From positions 3,533,001-3,597,000 of the forward strand of contig NC_009901.1 in the NCBI RefSeq assembly GCF_000018285.1: a DNA stretch of 64,000 nt. The letters run 5' to 3'. The position numbers were made by a program, and so were the translations under genes. Positions 1-9,108 of this stretch are shown one piece after another. This DNA is from Shewanella pealeana ATCC 700345 (lineage in GTDB: Bacteria; Pseudomonadota; Gammaproteobacteria; Enterobacterales; Shewanellaceae). Below the pieces are notes generated by a model. The model worked only from the letters and a program-made list of their open reading frames with translations, was not told where the DNA came from and did not search any database. Position 1 is the first letter of the stretch. Each line of letters begins with the position of its first letter.

Positions 1-1
1 T

Positions 2-55
2 GGTGGATGTGGCGGACGCTCTCGAGGTGGTTGTAATTCAGGCCGTTGTAAATAA
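2..55 (+). CDS. 3' end of a Cys/Gly/Arg-rich protein (partial)
   Basis: Only the last 17 codons and the stop are inside the window. This frame reads GGCGGRSRGGCNSGRCK, with three regularly spaced cysteines among glycines and arginines, which suggests a metal-binding tail, and it ends 30 bases before a strong terminator. A second frame (from base 3, ending TGA at 77) is also open and encodes an unremarkable tail, so the frame is uncertain. I do not recognise the family; no function is assigned. Confidence 0.35.
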   Translation, partial: GGCGGRSRGGCNSGRCK

Positions 56-84
56 ATATCCGCAACACCAGCCCTGAATGAAGT

Positions 85-119
85 AAAGGCACGGCCCCAG
101 AGGAGACGTGCCTTTTCTA
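85..119. terminator. bidirectional rho-independent terminator
   Basis: A nine-base-pair stem (AAAGGCACG at 85-93 with CGTGCCTTT at 107-115) is followed on the plus strand by a T-rich tract. It would end the partial plus-strand gene. On the minus strand it would end the distal CsrB-like RNA, although the T tract is weaker there. Confidence 0.75.
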
Positions 120-450
120 TTTTTGTGTAAGCTCATCCAGCTATATGAGTGCTCCCTGCACCATCCATGCGTAACTTTGCTCCTGCATCATCCATGAACC
201 TTACTCTTCCTTGTACCTTACGATACATGTCCATTTGTTCTCGGTATTCCATTTACCAAGCTTGCTCTATCCTGAGCGTGCCCAACATCTTCCTTGAGAA
301 TCCATTCAGATACCTTCCGTAGCATTCCACCTTCCTAGGTAGTAAACCTTCCATCCTGGAGTGTTTAGCCGCCCTTGGTCGTATCCTTAGATGTCGTTCC
401 TTCAACACCAGATTATCCTGAACCTTTGAGATAACCAGCTTCCTTGCACA
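85..450 (-). ncRNA. csrB: CsrB-family regulatory RNA, distal tandem copy
   Basis: No open frame occupies this stretch. Read on the minus strand it contains about 20 GGA motifs in 340 nt, many as AAGGA, CAGGA or AGGGA, the repeated signature of CsrB/CsrC RNAs that sequester the translational regulator CsrA (RsmA). It ends at the terminator near 85-115. About 180 bases upstream of the last GGA motif lies an 18-bp palindrome matching the UvrY/GacA activator site that drives csrB genes. The position close to syd and queF repeats the E. coli arrangement, where csrB lies beside syd. The 5' end is estimated from the edge of the GGA-rich region and an AT-rich stretch at 450-475; it is not mapped. Confidence 0.8.
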
Positions 451-619
451 TATAAATAATAATTCAAAAGTTAACTAAAAATACGGGGTTAAACATTTAT
501 TTAACATGCCAGTTATCAAGCGTCACGATTGCACTACTTGTTAATTAACTGTATTTAATGAGTTTATTGATAAATCCCTAGACTTAACAACCATAAGTAG
601 GACTCATTTCTTACGAAGC

Positions 620-637
620 TGTAAGAGATCTCTCACA
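620..637 (-). promoter_or_regulatory. UvrY/GacA-type activator site of the distal csrB
   Basis: TGTAAGAGATCTCTCACA is an almost perfect 18-bp palindrome of the kind found upstream of csrB genes in gammaproteobacteria and bound by UvrY/GacA. It lies between the terminator of the proximal csrB copy and the start of the distal one, as expected for tandem, separately promoted RNAs. Confidence 0.75.
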
Positions 638-668
638 TCAAAGTAACTAATAGTCCTAATCAGCATTG

Positions 669-700
669 GAAAAAGAAAGGGCGTACCATTCGGTACGCCC
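669..700 (-). terminator. rho-independent terminator of the proximal csrB
   Basis: On the minus strand a nine-base-pair GC-rich stem (GGGCGTACC, loop of four, GGTACGCCC; 679-700) runs into TTTCTTTTT (669-678). It is a textbook terminator for the minus-strand RNA. Confidence 0.85.
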
Positions 701-1003
701 TAGCACTACTTTATTTTAGCTTTCCCGCTATAAACGTGCATTCCCTGCATCATCCTTGGTTAACTTGCTTCCAGCATCTTCCTTGTAAATCCATTTATAT
801 CCTTGTACTTACGTACCGAATCCTTTCATTAGCTTATCCTAAGCTAAATTCCTCTTCCTGAGGTTGTCCTTGTTGCATCCTGCAAAACCATTATGTTCAA
901 CTAAAAAAGCTTGATAAGCATAAGTTTAGGCAAAAATAATTGGTTTCATTACTAAACAACTAGAAAGAGCTAAGTGCTATCCTTAGTACTCGTCACTTTC
1001 TGA
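669..1003 (-). ncRNA. csrB: CsrB-family regulatory RNA, proximal tandem copy
   Basis: This is the second of two CsrA-antagonist RNAs. The minus strand carries 13 GGA motifs between about 720 and 880 and one more near 979. The last sits beside a short stem (CTAAG with CTTAG) that would expose GGA. A strong terminator closes it at 669-700. The UvrY-type palindrome at 1171-1188 lies about 180 bases upstream of the estimated start near 1003, the same spacing as for the distal copy; this spacing sets the start estimate. Two csrB genes have been reported for Shewanella (from memory). The 5' end could instead lie near 880. Confidence 0.75.
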
Positions 1004-1170
1004 TGATAAGTTTACTCATAAACCTAAGATTTTTCTTACCGAACATTAAAGACACATGTGCACAACAAACAACCAACAAGACGAGCTTTGCATAACATAT
1101 TGATTTTTAGATATTTAAAACCCAGAGCCAACTATTATCTTCATGTTCCCCAATTTATCTCCCACAGCAA

Positions 1171-1188
1171 GGTGAGAGATCTCGCACA
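1171..1188 (-). promoter_or_regulatory. UvrY/GacA-type activator site of the proximal csrB
   Basis: Read on the minus strand this is TGTGCGAGATCTCTCACC, sharing the GAGATCTC core and the flanking TGT/CAC arms with the site at 620-637. It lies just beyond the end of the Mpo1-like gene. Confidence 0.7.
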
Positions 1189-1212
1189 TAATCACTGTCT
1201 CAAAGCGAATAA

Positions 1213-1515
1213 TCAGTACTTTCTATGAGTTAGCGCTCTATACAACATTACCCAATCCGCCATAAAGCTATACAAAGGGTATTTGAAAGTCGCTGGCCTA
1301 TTTTGCTCAAAAACAAAGTGCCCGATCCAAGCAAAGCCATAACCTATTACGGGTAACAGCAATAACATGCCCCATTGCGAATTTAACACACAATAAACTA
1401 GTGTTAGGATCACCAAGCAACTTCCAATGTAGTGAAGTATTCGGCATGTCTTATCTTGGTGTTGCGAAAGATAAAAAGGATAAAACTCAGCAAATGAGGA
1501 GTAAGGTTTATTCAT
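1213..1515 (-). CDS. Mpo1-like (DUF962) small membrane protein
   Basis: A 100-residue protein of the DUF962/YGL010w family. The yeast member Mpo1 is an iron-dependent alpha-oxidation dioxygenase for 2-hydroxy fatty acids; bacterial roles are mostly untested. The sequence shows the family hallmark FYxFYLSQHQDKTCRxLHYIG near the N terminus, two hydrophobic segments (about 30-60) and the motif GHFVFEQNRPATFKYP. The start codon overlaps the end of the upstream GNAT gene by eight bases, so the two are probably co-transcribed and translationally coupled. Function in this organism is inferred only from the family. Confidence 0.8.
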   Translation of the reverse strand: MNKPYSSFAEFYPFYLSQHQDKTCRILHYIGSCLVILTLVYCVLNSQWGMLLLLPVIGYGFAWIGHFVFEQNRPATFKYPLYSFMADWVMLYRALTHRKY

Positions 1516-2146
1516 TCACCAGTCCTCTATAGAACAGTAGCTCTCCGCTTACTTTACCTATGGTAAGGGGCTCTATCATTTCAAAACCATGGTGTGTAAA
1601 TAGTTTGATATGAGCGGAATGGTTGGCAAATACTCCGATGCCATCAAGATGAGGCTGTTCATCACACCAACTCAGTACGGCGTTCACCAGTAGTCCACCA
1701 TAGCCCTTACCTTGCTCATTATTGGCAATCGCGATAAATTGCAAAATACCGCACTGCTTGCTGGGCAAGTTTTCGATTATTTGGTTTTCTTTATTAATCA
1801 GGGCTTGAGTTGATTGCCAGCCTGCACTTAACAGCATTTTTAGCCGCCAGTGCCAATAACGAGCCTCACCTAAGGGCACTTGTTGAGTCACGATACAGGC
1901 TACCCCCACCAATCGCGCCCCTGCGAACATACCAATAAGCGCTTGCTCTTGTTGCCACAATTCATTCAATTCTTCTCTAATAGCGCCACGCAATTTTTGT
2001 TCATATTGTGTTTGGTCACCGGTAAAAAGCGCTTCAATAAAGAAAGGGTCATCATGGTAGGCGTTATATAGGATTGAGGCCGCAATGCGTAAATCTTCTG
2101 CAGTTAAATATACAGCGCGGCATTCTTCCATGGCTTGGTTTTCCAT
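1508..2146 (-). CDS. GNAT-family N-acetyltransferase
   Basis: A 212-residue protein with a GNAT fold: N-terminal sensor region, then FIAIANNEQGKGYGGLLVNAVL, which contains the acetyl-CoA pyrophosphate-binding motif (Q-G-K-G-Y-G), then a C-terminal part with the typical NHSAHIKLFTHHGFE. It probably transfers an acetyl group to an amine on a small molecule or protein; the substrate cannot be told. A ribosome site (AAGGAA) lies six bases before the chosen ATG. It leads a two-gene operon with the Mpo1-like gene. Confidence 0.8.
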   Translation of the reverse strand: MENQAMEECRAVYLTAEDLRIAASILYNAYHDDPFFIEALFTGDQTQYEQKLRGAIREELNELWQQEQALIGMFAGARLVGVACIVTQQVPLGEARYWHWRLKMLLSAGWQSTQALINKENQIIENLPSKQCGILQFIAIANNEQGKGYGGLLVNAVLSWCDEQPHLDGIGVFANHSAHIKLFTHHGFEMIEPLTIGKVSGELLFYRGLVNE

Positions 2147-2331
2147 TGCAAATTCCTTGATCTAGATCACTCTCAACCAATGTATCAAGCTATTGAGAAA
2201 GTGCAATTAATAATCAATTAAAAGTGCTAATGCCTATAGTTTTGTAAATGAAAGCTATCAAGAATATTGCAGCCAATTCTGCTATTTCAACCATACTTAT
2301 GTCAGCAGCAATAAAATTTTCAGGAATGAAG

Positions 2332-2562
2332 ATGGATATGACGACACAAAACTTTGCCAATTTGTTTTTGCAGCTAGGGCTTGAAAATGATGATGCAGCA
2401 ATAGAAACATTTATTAAGGATCATCATCTGCCCGATGCGATGCAGTTATATGAGGCACCATTTTGGAATGAAGCGCAAAAGCATTTCTTGGCTGAATCAC
2501 TAGCACAAGATGCCCAATGGTCGGAAGTTATCGATCACTTGGACACCTTGCTAAGAAAGTAA
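2332..2562 (+). CDS. DUF2789 family protein
   Basis: A small cytosolic protein of about 76 residues matching DUF2789: FANLFLQLGLENDDAAIETF, then APFWNEAQKHFLAESLAQDAQW, then VIDHLDTLLRK. An upstream ATG at 2248 would add 28 residues. I prefer 2332 because AGGA lies six bases before it and the length then equals the usual family size. The family has no established function. It is monocistronic and converges with the lipoprotein gene, whose stop is only a few bases away. Confidence 0.75.
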   Translation: MDMTTQNFANLFLQLGLENDDAAIETFIKDHHLPDAMQLYEAPFWNEAQKHFLAESLAQDAQWSEVIDHLDTLLRK

Positions 2563-2568
2563 GCTTAT

Positions 2569-2940
2569 CTAGATCTTGCTATAAGCCATTTCCCCCCACC
2601 CCACTACGGTATTATTACTGATCACCACTGGCGTACATTCATCTTTTGTCGTTTTTCCATCACCATGGGTGCGTTGGGTACGATAGAAAAGCACATACAC
2701 TTCTTTATTTTGCTGCACATAGGCTTCGTTAAAATCGGCGGTTCCCATTAGGGTCACAACTTGATCCTTAGACATACCCAAGGAGATTTTTGATAAGTTA
2801 GCACGATTTTTTTCCTGAACTTTTTCCCATGACCCATTATTATCCCAGCCAGATTCCCCATCACCGAGATTGACCACACAGCCTGTTAGCCCTAAGCTTG
2901 CAATCCCAAAAAACGCTAAACTTAATAATTTATTTTTCAC
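2569..2940 (-). CDS. DUF3192 family outer-membrane lipoprotein
   Basis: A predicted lipoprotein of about 124 residues. The N terminus is a signal sequence ending in a lipobox (LTGC), and the mature part has the DUF3192 pattern (ISLGMSKDQVVTLMGTADFNEAY), which resembles the SmpA/BamE-like fold. An upstream ATG at 2961 exists, but a GTG at 2940 has CAGGGA at good spacing and leaves a normal signal peptide (K-N-K then hydrophobic), so GTG is chosen. Role unknown; BamE-like folds often bind envelope partners. Confidence 0.75.
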   Translation of the reverse strand: MKNKLLSLAFFGIASLGLTGCVVNLGDGESGWDNNGSWEKVQEKNRANLSKISLGMSKDQVVTLMGTADFNEAYVQQNKEVYVLFYRTQRTHGDGKTTKDECTPVVISNNTVVGWGEMAYSKI

Positions 2941-3099
2941 TTTAATTCCCTGTATGAACATTGCTTTTAGTTTTATTTAAAAAGCAATTAACATGCCAAA
3001 CATCAAGCGACTGTTTTTACTTACATTTATATTTAAGTAGACCTTAACAATTATGAGTCGGTTGACAAAAAGACTAACGAGTAAGGAATTTAACTAACC

Positions 3100-3447
3100 A
3101 TGAGTCCATTAGAACAAGTACTCAGTGCTGCTAAGAAGATCAGTGATGAAGGTAGAACACCAAGCCTCGCACTCGTTAAAACCAAGCTCGGCACTAGCAT
3201 TCCAATGCCAATACTGATCCAAGGATTACAGCAATTTAAATCCATGAGCGCCGACGATATTAAACAACTATCGGCAGATTGTTCCGTTCAAGCTGTAGAG
3301 GATGCTCCTAAACAGTCATTAATGGCGCAACAAGCCTATGCGATAACGAGGCTCGAGCAAGAACTTTCCGAGCTTAGAACTGAGTTTGGCTTGCTAAAAC
3401 AGCAGCTAATCAAACTAGAAAAACAATGTAATAACAGCGAAGGATAG
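3100..3447 (+). CDS. conserved hypothetical protein with KfrA-like N terminus and coiled coil
   Basis: A 115-residue protein. The first 50 residues (VLSAAKKISDEGRTPSLALVKTKLG) resemble the small helical DNA-binding module seen at the start of KfrA-type proteins. The last 40 residues (LEQELSELRTEFGLLKQQLIKLEKQ) form a clear coiled coil. It lies seven bases before the DUF2310 gene, so the two form an operon. It may be a small nucleic-acid-associated dimer; this is inference from pattern only. Confidence 0.65.
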   Translation: MSPLEQVLSAAKKISDEGRTPSLALVKTKLGTSIPMPILIQGLQQFKSMSADDIKQLSADCSVQAVEDAPKQSLMAQQAYAITRLEQELSELRTEFGLLKQQLIKLEKQCNNSEG

Positions 3448-3454
3448 AAAACAG

Positions 3455-4228
3455 ATGCATGTGGTTGAGTTAAGATTCGAATGCTTTGATAACACTACCA
3501 TTAGCGCTGCTGAAAAAGCGATAAATGGCCTACTAGAAGCTTATCGTGCTAATGGCCAAGTTTTAGGACGCGAATTCGCCGTCGCTTTTAACGAAGGTGA
3601 GTTTAGAGTAAGGCTATTAATGCCTGAAAAGAGCAGCTTATCTAAGCGCTTCAATAGTCCTTGGGTTGAAACAGCATTAAGTGAGCTAACAGACGCTAAA
3701 CTACTCGCACCACGGGAGAAATACATTGGCCAAGACATTAATTCAGAAGTGTCGAGTCTAGACACGCCAAGTTGGCAACTACTTTACACTAGCTACGTAC
3801 ATATGTGCTCACCACTGCGAAACGGCGACACTTTGCAGCCCATTCCTCTATATCAAATTCCGGCAACTGCCAATGGCGATCACAAGCGCATGATCCGCTG
3901 GCAAACTGAATGGCAGGCCTGTGATGAACTACAGATGGCCGCAGCCACAAAAGCTGAATTTGCAGCGCTTGAAGAGTTAACTAGCCATCAGAGCGATCTA
4001 TTTAGACGTGGCTGGGATCTGCGCGGAAGAGTCGAATACTTAACTAAAATTCCGACTTATTACTATTTATATCGTGTAGGCGGCGAAAGCCTAGCGGTAG
4101 AAAAGCAGCGTCCCTGTCCAAAGTGTGGCAGTAAAGAGTGGTTACTCGATGAACCTTTATTAGATATGTTTCACTTTCGTTGTGACACTTGCCGTATCGT
4201 GTCTAATATCTCATGGGATCACTTATAA
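3455..4228 (+). CDS. DUF2310 zinc-ribbon protein
   Basis: A 257-residue protein. The C terminus carries a four-cysteine zinc ribbon (CPKCG at about 217-221 and CDTC at about 243-246). The rest matches the DUF2310 family, described as zinc-ribbon-containing and possibly nucleic-acid binding. It follows the KfrA-like gene with a seven-base gap and converges on syd across a shared terminator. No catalytic motif is visible; function unknown. Confidence 0.8.
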   Translation: MHVVELRFECFDNTTISAAEKAINGLLEAYRANGQVLGREFAVAFNEGEFRVRLLMPEKSSLSKRFNSPWVETALSELTDAKLLAPREKYIGQDINSEVSSLDTPSWQLLYTSYVHMCSPLRNGDTLQPIPLYQIPATANGDHKRMIRWQTEWQACDELQMAAATKAEFAALEELTSHQSDLFRRGWDLRGRVEYLTKIPTYYYLYRVGGESLAVEKQRPCPKCGSKEWLLDEPLLDMFHFRCDTCRIVSNISWDHL

Positions 4229-4255
4229 CTTTCAGACTGGCATATAAACAATTAT

Positions 4256-4290
4256 AAAAATGGCGCTTATATTTCAGCGCCATTTTTGTT
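4256..4290. terminator. bidirectional terminator between the DUF2310 gene and syd
   Basis: A perfect 12-bp stem (AAAAATGGCGCT with AGCGCCATTTTT) has A/T tracts on both sides and serves both convergent genes. Confidence 0.85.
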
Positions 4291-4352
4291 TAACCCTAAT
4301 ATTTAAGCACCACTCCCCCATGACGAGAAGATACCTTCACATTTAAACTGGA

Positions 4353-5009
4353 CTATTTGCCGCGTAAATTATTCCACATCAGCTTCATACGCTGCCAAAT
4401 ACCGGGATGGTCAAGCTCTGGCATAGACTCCTCTATCGGTTTTACTGGCGGCATGACTCTTGGTGTCAATAAACTAATAAACTCATCTAATGACTCAGCA
4501 AGTTTAGTGCTTTGAAGCTCACCTGGGATCTCAACCCAAACACTGCCATCGGCATTATTCACCGTTAGCATCTTATCTTCATCGTCTAACACACCGATAA
4601 ACCAAGTTGGCTCCTGCTTAAGCTTTTTCTTCATCATCAAATGACCAATGATGTTCTGCTGCAGATACTCAAAATCGGTTTGATTCCACACCTGAATAAG
4701 CTCGCCACTTCCCCACTTGGAGTCAAAAAACAGCGGCGCAGAAAAATGGCGTCCATAAAATGTGTTTATCTCAGGACAAAGCGTCAACTCAAGCGCCGAT
4801 TCGACGTTCTCAAACTGCCCAGGATTATCGCGAACAACCCCTTGCCAAAATACAGCTCCGTCGCTATCCATTTCGCCCACAACGCAGTCAGACTCTTGCT
4901 CTTGGGCATAATATCTTGGCTGTTCGCCGAGTTGATCAACGTAGGCTTGTTGATATTTAGATAAAAAAAGATCTAAAGCGGGTAAAGAAGACACTGAAGA
5001 CAGTTCCAA
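4353..5009 (-). CDS. syd: SecY-interacting protein Syd
   Basis: A 218-residue cytosolic protein that binds SecY and is thought to monitor the assembly of the SecYEG translocon. Family signatures are visible: [15 protein letters not shown] near the start, [17 protein letters not shown] in the middle and [17 protein letters not shown] with VWVEIPG later. Length fits the family. It is divergent from queF (43 bases apart), as in enterobacteria, and near csrB, which supports a conserved chromosomal neighbourhood. Confidence 0.93.
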   Translation of the reverse strand: MELSSVSSLPALDLFLSKYQQAYVDQLGEQPRYYAQEQESDCVVGEMDSDGAVFWQGVVRDNPGQFENVESALELTLCPEINTFYGRHFSAPLFFDSKWGSGELIQVWNQTDFEYLQQNIIGHLMMKKKLKQEPTWFIGVLDDEDKMLTVNNADGSVWVEIPGELQSTKLAESLDEFISLLTPRVMPPVKPIEESMPELDHPGIWQRMKLMWNNLRGK

Positions 5010-5052
5010 ATCAGTTATAATAGGGGTCTATTTTGACATGGAAACCGTATTG

Positions 5053-5910
5053 ATGACACAACATCATGATCCCTATAGTAACGCCCCCGAACTTTCTGAA
5101 TTAACATTAGGAAAGTCGACAGGTTATCAAGAGCAGTATGATGCATCTTTACTTCAAGGCGTGCCGCGTAAGTTAAACCGTGATGCAATAGGCCTCACTC
5201 AAGAGTTGCCATTTCATGGCTGTGATATCTGGACAGGCTACGAGCTCTCTTGGTTAAACGCTAAAGGCAAACCTATGGTTGCCATCGCCGAGTTCAGCCT
5301 AAGTTTTGACAGTAAAAACCTTATTGAGTCTAAGTCATTCAAGCTGTATTTAAACAGCTACAATCAGACACGATTCGAAAACGCACAAGCGGTACAGGAA
5401 CGACTAGTCCAAGACTTAAGTGCCTGTGCTATGGGTGATGTTACCGTTAAGGTTATCGAGCCTAAACAGTTCAGCCACCAGCGCATTGTTGAGCTACCGG
5501 GTACTTGCATCGACGATCTTGATATTGAGGTTGATGACTATAGCTTCAACCCTGACTACTTAGTTGAAAGCGTCGATAATAAAGCGATTGTTGCAGAAAC
5601 GCTGACATCTAACCTGCTTAAATCAAACTGCTTGATCACCTCGCAACCTGACTGGGGCACTGTGATGATCCGCTATCAAGGGCCAAAGATTGATCGTGAG
5701 AAGTTGCTGAGATACCTCATCTCATTCAGACAACATAACGAGTTTCACGAGCAATGTGTTGAGCGTATTTTTGTTGATCTCAAACGCTTCTGCCAATGTG
5801 CCAAGCTGACGGTTTATGCCCGTTATACTCGCCGTGGTGGTTTAGATATCAATCCATATCGTAGCGATTTTGAACACCCGGCTGAAAATCAACGTCTCGC
5901 CAGACAATAA
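5053..5910 (+). CDS. queF: NADPH-dependent 7-cyano-7-deazaguanine reductase
   Basis: This is QueF of the queuosine tRNA-modification pathway; it reduces preQ0 to preQ1 in the cytosol. The two-domain (long) form is present. The conserved [11 protein letters not shown] segment is at about residues 92-102, and the catalytic cysteine and aspartate lie in [10 protein letters not shown] (about C193 and D200). An ATG 15 bases upstream is possible, but family proteins begin MTQxHDPY, which fixes the start at 5053. No strong ribosome site precedes it. A terminator follows. Confidence 0.95.
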   Translation: MTQHHDPYSNAPELSELTLGKSTGYQEQYDASLLQGVPRKLNRDAIGLTQELPFHGCDIWTGYELSWLNAKGKPMVAIAEFSLSFDSKNLIESKSFKLYLNSYNQTRFENAQAVQERLVQDLSACAMGDVTVKVIEPKQFSHQRIVELPGTCIDDLDIEVDDYSFNPDYLVESVDNKAIVAETLTSNLLKSNCLITSQPDWGTVMIRYQGPKIDREKLLRYLISFRQHNEFHEQCVERIFVDLKRFCQCAKLTVYARYTRRGGLDINPYRSDFEHPAENQRLARQ

Positions 5911-5923
5911 TCGAACTCCAAGC

Positions 5924-5959
5924 AAAGACCTGTAACGCCCTGCATTACAGGTCTTTTTT
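5924..5959. terminator. bidirectional terminator between queF and the lysR gene
   Basis: AAAGACCTGTAA and TTACAGGTCTTT form a 12-bp stem with a nine-base loop and a T tract on the plus side. On the minus side it follows the end of the convergent LysR gene. Confidence 0.85.
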
Positions 5960-5978
5960 ATTAAGTTCAAAGCTAAAA

Positions 5979-6896
5979 CTAAGCCTGTGTTCGCCGTGTT
6001 ATCGCTTGATTAAGCAAATCCCTTAACCAAATATTGGCACGGTTTTGCTGCAGTTTATGACTCCATACCATGTAATACTCGATAGGCTCTGCCGCAAAGG
6101 GCAGCTCAAATACCTGTAAGCCAAACAGCTGTGCATACTCATCGGTATAAGACTTAGACACAATAGCTAAGGCATCACTTTTAGAGGCCAAGGCCATCAT
6201 ACTTAAAATTGATGATTGTTCACTGTGCATCTTGCGAGCAGGCAAAACTTGCTTGGTTAAAAGATCTGCAACACTTAAGTTATCTCGGCGCATCTTAAAG
6301 ATGATATGCTTTTCATTAAAATACTGCTCCTGCGTAATCGCACCACTTATACGCGGGTGGCCTTTTCTGGCCACACACACCAATTTATCCTGCATCACCT
6401 TCTGACTCTTGAAAGAGCTCGATTCCGGTAGCCAGATATCCAGTGCTAAATCCACTTTCTCAAGTTGCAGATCCATCTGCAGCTCCTCTTCGATTAATGG
6501 TGGTTCACGAAACACCAGATTAATCGACAACTCTTCAAGGAACTGCTCAACAATCCCCTGCAGCAACAAAATCGCAGACTCACTGGCATAAACATAGAAG
6601 GTGCGTTCACTACGCTTTGCATCAAAGAGCTCAAAGCTTGAAGCTACCTGCTCAATTTCAGATACGGGACTTGCAAGCTGCTGATACAAGTTCATCGCAC
6701 TCGCCGTTGGCTTAACTCCCCTGCCTACGCGAATAAACAGCTCCTCCCCCACCGCGAGTTTAAGCCGCGTAATAGCGTTGCTCACCGACGATTGAGTCAA
6801 ATCCAGCTCCTCGGCTGCGCGACTAAATGACGAGGTACGGTACACCGCAGTAAAGATACGAAATAGATTAAGATCGAACGACTTCTGCTGTGACAT
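5979..6896 (-). CDS. LysR-family transcriptional regulator
   Basis: A 305-residue LTTR. The N-terminal winged helix-turn-helix is clear (FRIFTAVYRTSSFSRAAEEL, then LTQSSVSNAITRLKLAVGEELFIR, residues about 12-57), followed by an effector-binding domain. It is transcribed divergently from the alkylsulfatase across 200 bases, the usual LTTR-target arrangement, so control of that gene is likely (inference). The effector is unknown; alkyl sulfates or long-chain alcohols are plausible. Confidence 0.88.
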   Translation of the reverse strand: MSQQKSFDLNLFRIFTAVYRTSSFSRAAEELDLTQSSVSNAITRLKLAVGEELFIRVGRGVKPTASAMNLYQQLASPVSEIEQVASSFELFDAKRSERTFYVYASESAILLLQGIVEQFLEELSINLVFREPPLIEEELQMDLQLEKVDLALDIWLPESSSFKSQKVMQDKLVCVARKGHPRISGAITQEQYFNEKHIIFKMRRDNLSVADLLTKQVLPARKMHSEQSSILSMMALASKSDALAIVSKSYTDEYAQLFGLQVFELPFAAEPIEYYMVWSHKLQQNRANIWLRDLLNQAITRRTQA

Positions 6897-6930
6897 AAAT
6901 TGTTTCGCTTACCGTTAATAACATCAGACT

Positions 6931-6953
6931 TAATATTCATATTATAAATATTA
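6931..6953. promoter_or_regulatory. inverted repeat, candidate LysR operator
   Basis: TAATATT and AATATTA form a seven-base dyad with a nine-base spacer in the divergent promoter region between the LysR gene and the alkylsulfatase. AT-rich dyads of this size are typical LTTR recognition sites, but base composition alone could produce it. Confidence 0.4.
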
Positions 6954-7097
6954 AAAGTAAAGTCTACGCTAATTATTAATCAAATGACCATGGTTATACT
7001 GGCTACATTCAATCGAAAGACGTCTTCTATCACAGAGTTAATCAGCTAGGATTAAGACGTAAAACTTTGAACTAAATCAATTTACTAAGGGGAACTC

Positions 7098-9083
7098 ATG
7101 AAGCAGACTCTACTTACTCTCTCAATCTTGTCAGTTTTTTCATTTAACGCCGCAGCTGCCCAGCACGAACATGATCACATCACTGTGCACTATCAAGGTA
7201 AAGATGCCACCGAGCACACCATAGCGCATAACCAAGCTGTAGCGGATACCCTTAACTTTGCCGATACCCGCGCATTCGAGCAATCTTCTAAGAATCTCGT
7301 AGCCAAGTTTGATAAAGCTACTGCTGATATTTTACGGGCCGAATTTGCCTTCATCACCGACAAGACGCCGGACTCAGTTAACCCGTCGCTGTATCGCCAA
7401 GCCCAACTCAACATGGTACCCAACGGCTTATACAAGGTCAGCGATGGGATCTATCAGGTACGCGGTACCGATCTGTCGAACTTAACCCTTATTCGCAGTG
7501 ACAATGGCTGGATTGCCTACGATGTTCTATTAACAAAAGAAGCTGCTAAAGCATCACTTGAGTTTGCTTTAAAGAATCTCCCAAAAGATGGCGACTTACC
7601 TGTAGTTGCCATGATTTACTCTCATAGCCACGCCGATCACTTCGGTGGCGCTCGCGGTATTCAAGAGATGTTCCCTAACGTAAAAGTCTATGGCTCAGAC
7701 AACATCACTAAAGAGATTGTTGATGAAAACGTGCTGGCCGGCAACGCCATGAGCCGCCGCGCCGCCTATCAATATGGTGCCACTCTAGGTAAGCACGATC
7801 ACGGTATTGTCGATGCGGCACTGGGTAAGGGCCTATCGAAAGGCGAGATCACCTATGTCGCTCCTGACTACACTTTAAACGGTGAAGGAAAGTGGGAAAC
7901 CCTGACGATTGATGGTCTAGAGATGGTATTTATGGACGCATCGGGTACCGAAGCCGAGTCTGAGATGATCACCTATATACCCTCTAAGAAAGCACTTTGG
8001 ACCGGTGAGCTTACCTATCAGGGGATGCACAATATCTACACCCTTCGCGGGGCAAAAGTGCGCGATGCTCTGAAATGGTCAAAGGACATTAACGAGATGA
8101 TCAATGCCTTTGGTGATGATGTAGAGGTGCTGTTTGCTTCCCATTCGGCGCCAGTTTGGGGAAATCAAGATGTGAATGAGTTTCTGCGTCTACAGCGTGA
8201 TAACTATGGCTTAGTGCATAATCAAACCTTGAGACTAGCTAACGATGGCGTAGGTATTCAGGATATAGGCGATGCAATTCAAGATACCATCCCAGAGTCT
8301 ATCTATAAGACATGGCACACCAACGGTTACCATGGTACTTATAGCCATAATGCCAAGGCGGTTTACAACAAGTACCTGGGTTACTTCGACATGAACCCTG
8401 CCAACCTTAATCCGCTGCCAACTAAGCTAGAATCGGCTAAGTTTGTCGAGTATATGGGCGGCGCCGATGCAGCGGTTAAACGCGCGAAGAATGACTACGC
8501 ACAAGGCGAATACCGCTTTGTGGCAACGGCATTAAACAAGGTGGTAATGGCCGACCCGCAAAATGATGAGGCTCGTCAACTGCTCGCCGATACTTATGAG
8601 CAGCTAGGCTATCAATCTGAAGGTGCTGGCTGGAGAAATATCTACCTAACCGGCGCACAAGAGCTCAGAGTGGGTATTCAAGCTGGCGCACCAAAAACTG
8701 CATCTGCAGATGTGATTAGCGAGATGGATATGCCGACGCTATTCGACTTCTTAGCGGTTAAAATTGATAGCCAGCTTGCTGCGAAACACGGCTTAGTGAA
8801 GATGAATATCATCACCCCAGATACTAAAGATATTCTCTATATCGAGCTAAGCAACGGTAATCTAAGTAACGCAGTGGTCGATAAAGAGCAAAAGGCCGAT
8901 GCTAACCTTATGGTGAACAAGGCTGATGTGAATCGTATCTTACTAGGGCAAGTTACTCTCAAAGAGTTACTCGCTAACGGAGATGCAAAATTGACTGGTG
9001 ATAAAGAAGCCTTTAATAAAATCGCCAGCAGTATGGTTGAGTTCAATCCAGACTTTGAAATTGTGCCTAAGCCAGTGAAGTAG
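7098..9083 (+). CDS. secreted alkylsulfatase (SdsA1/BDS1-type metallo-beta-lactamase fold)
   Basis: A 661-residue enzyme that hydrolyses primary alkyl sulfates such as SDS to alcohol and sulfate. A signal peptide (about residues 1-21, ending AAA-AQ) sends it to the periplasm. The metallo-beta-lactamase domain has the zinc motif HSHADH at 176-181, and further ligands are expected in the MDASGTEAESE and FASHSAPVWG segments. A helical dimerisation domain follows (about 390-530), then a C-terminal SCP2-like lipid-binding domain (about 535-655). A ribosome site (AAGGGGA) lies eight bases before the ATG, and a terminator follows. The divergent LysR gene is the likely regulator. Confidence 0.9.
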   Translation: MKQTLLTLSILSVFSFNAAAAQHEHDHITVHYQGKDATEHTIAHNQAVADTLNFADTRAFEQSSKNLVAKFDKATADILRAEFAFITDKTPDSVNPSLYRQAQLNMVPNGLYKVSDGIYQVRGTDLSNLTLIRSDNGWIAYDVLLTKEAAKASLEFALKNLPKDGDLPVVAMIYSHSHADHFGGARGIQEMFPNVKVYGSDNITKEIVDENVLAGNAMSRRAAYQYGATLGKHDHGIVDAALGKGLSKGEITYVAPDYTLNGEGKWETLTIDGLEMVFMDASGTEAESEMITYIPSKKALWTGELTYQGMHNIYTLRGAKVRDALKWSKDINEMINAFGDDVEVLFASHSAPVWGNQDVNEFLRLQRDNYGLVHNQTLRLANDGVGIQDIGDAIQDTIPESIYKTWHTNGYHGTYSHNAKAVYNKYLGYFDMNPANLNPLPTKLESAKFVEYMGGADAAVKRAKNDYAQGEYRFVATALNKVVMADPQNDEARQLLADTYEQLGYQSEGAGWRNIYLTGAQELRVGIQAGAPKTASADVISEMDMPTLFDFLAVKIDSQLAAKHGLVKMNIITPDTKDILYIELSNGNLSNAVVDKEQKADANLMVNKADVNRILLGQVTLKELLANGDAKLTGDKEAFNKIASSMVEFNPDFEIVPKPVK

Positions 9084-9108
9084 GCTGCGCTAAGTATCAA
9101 TTAAACAC

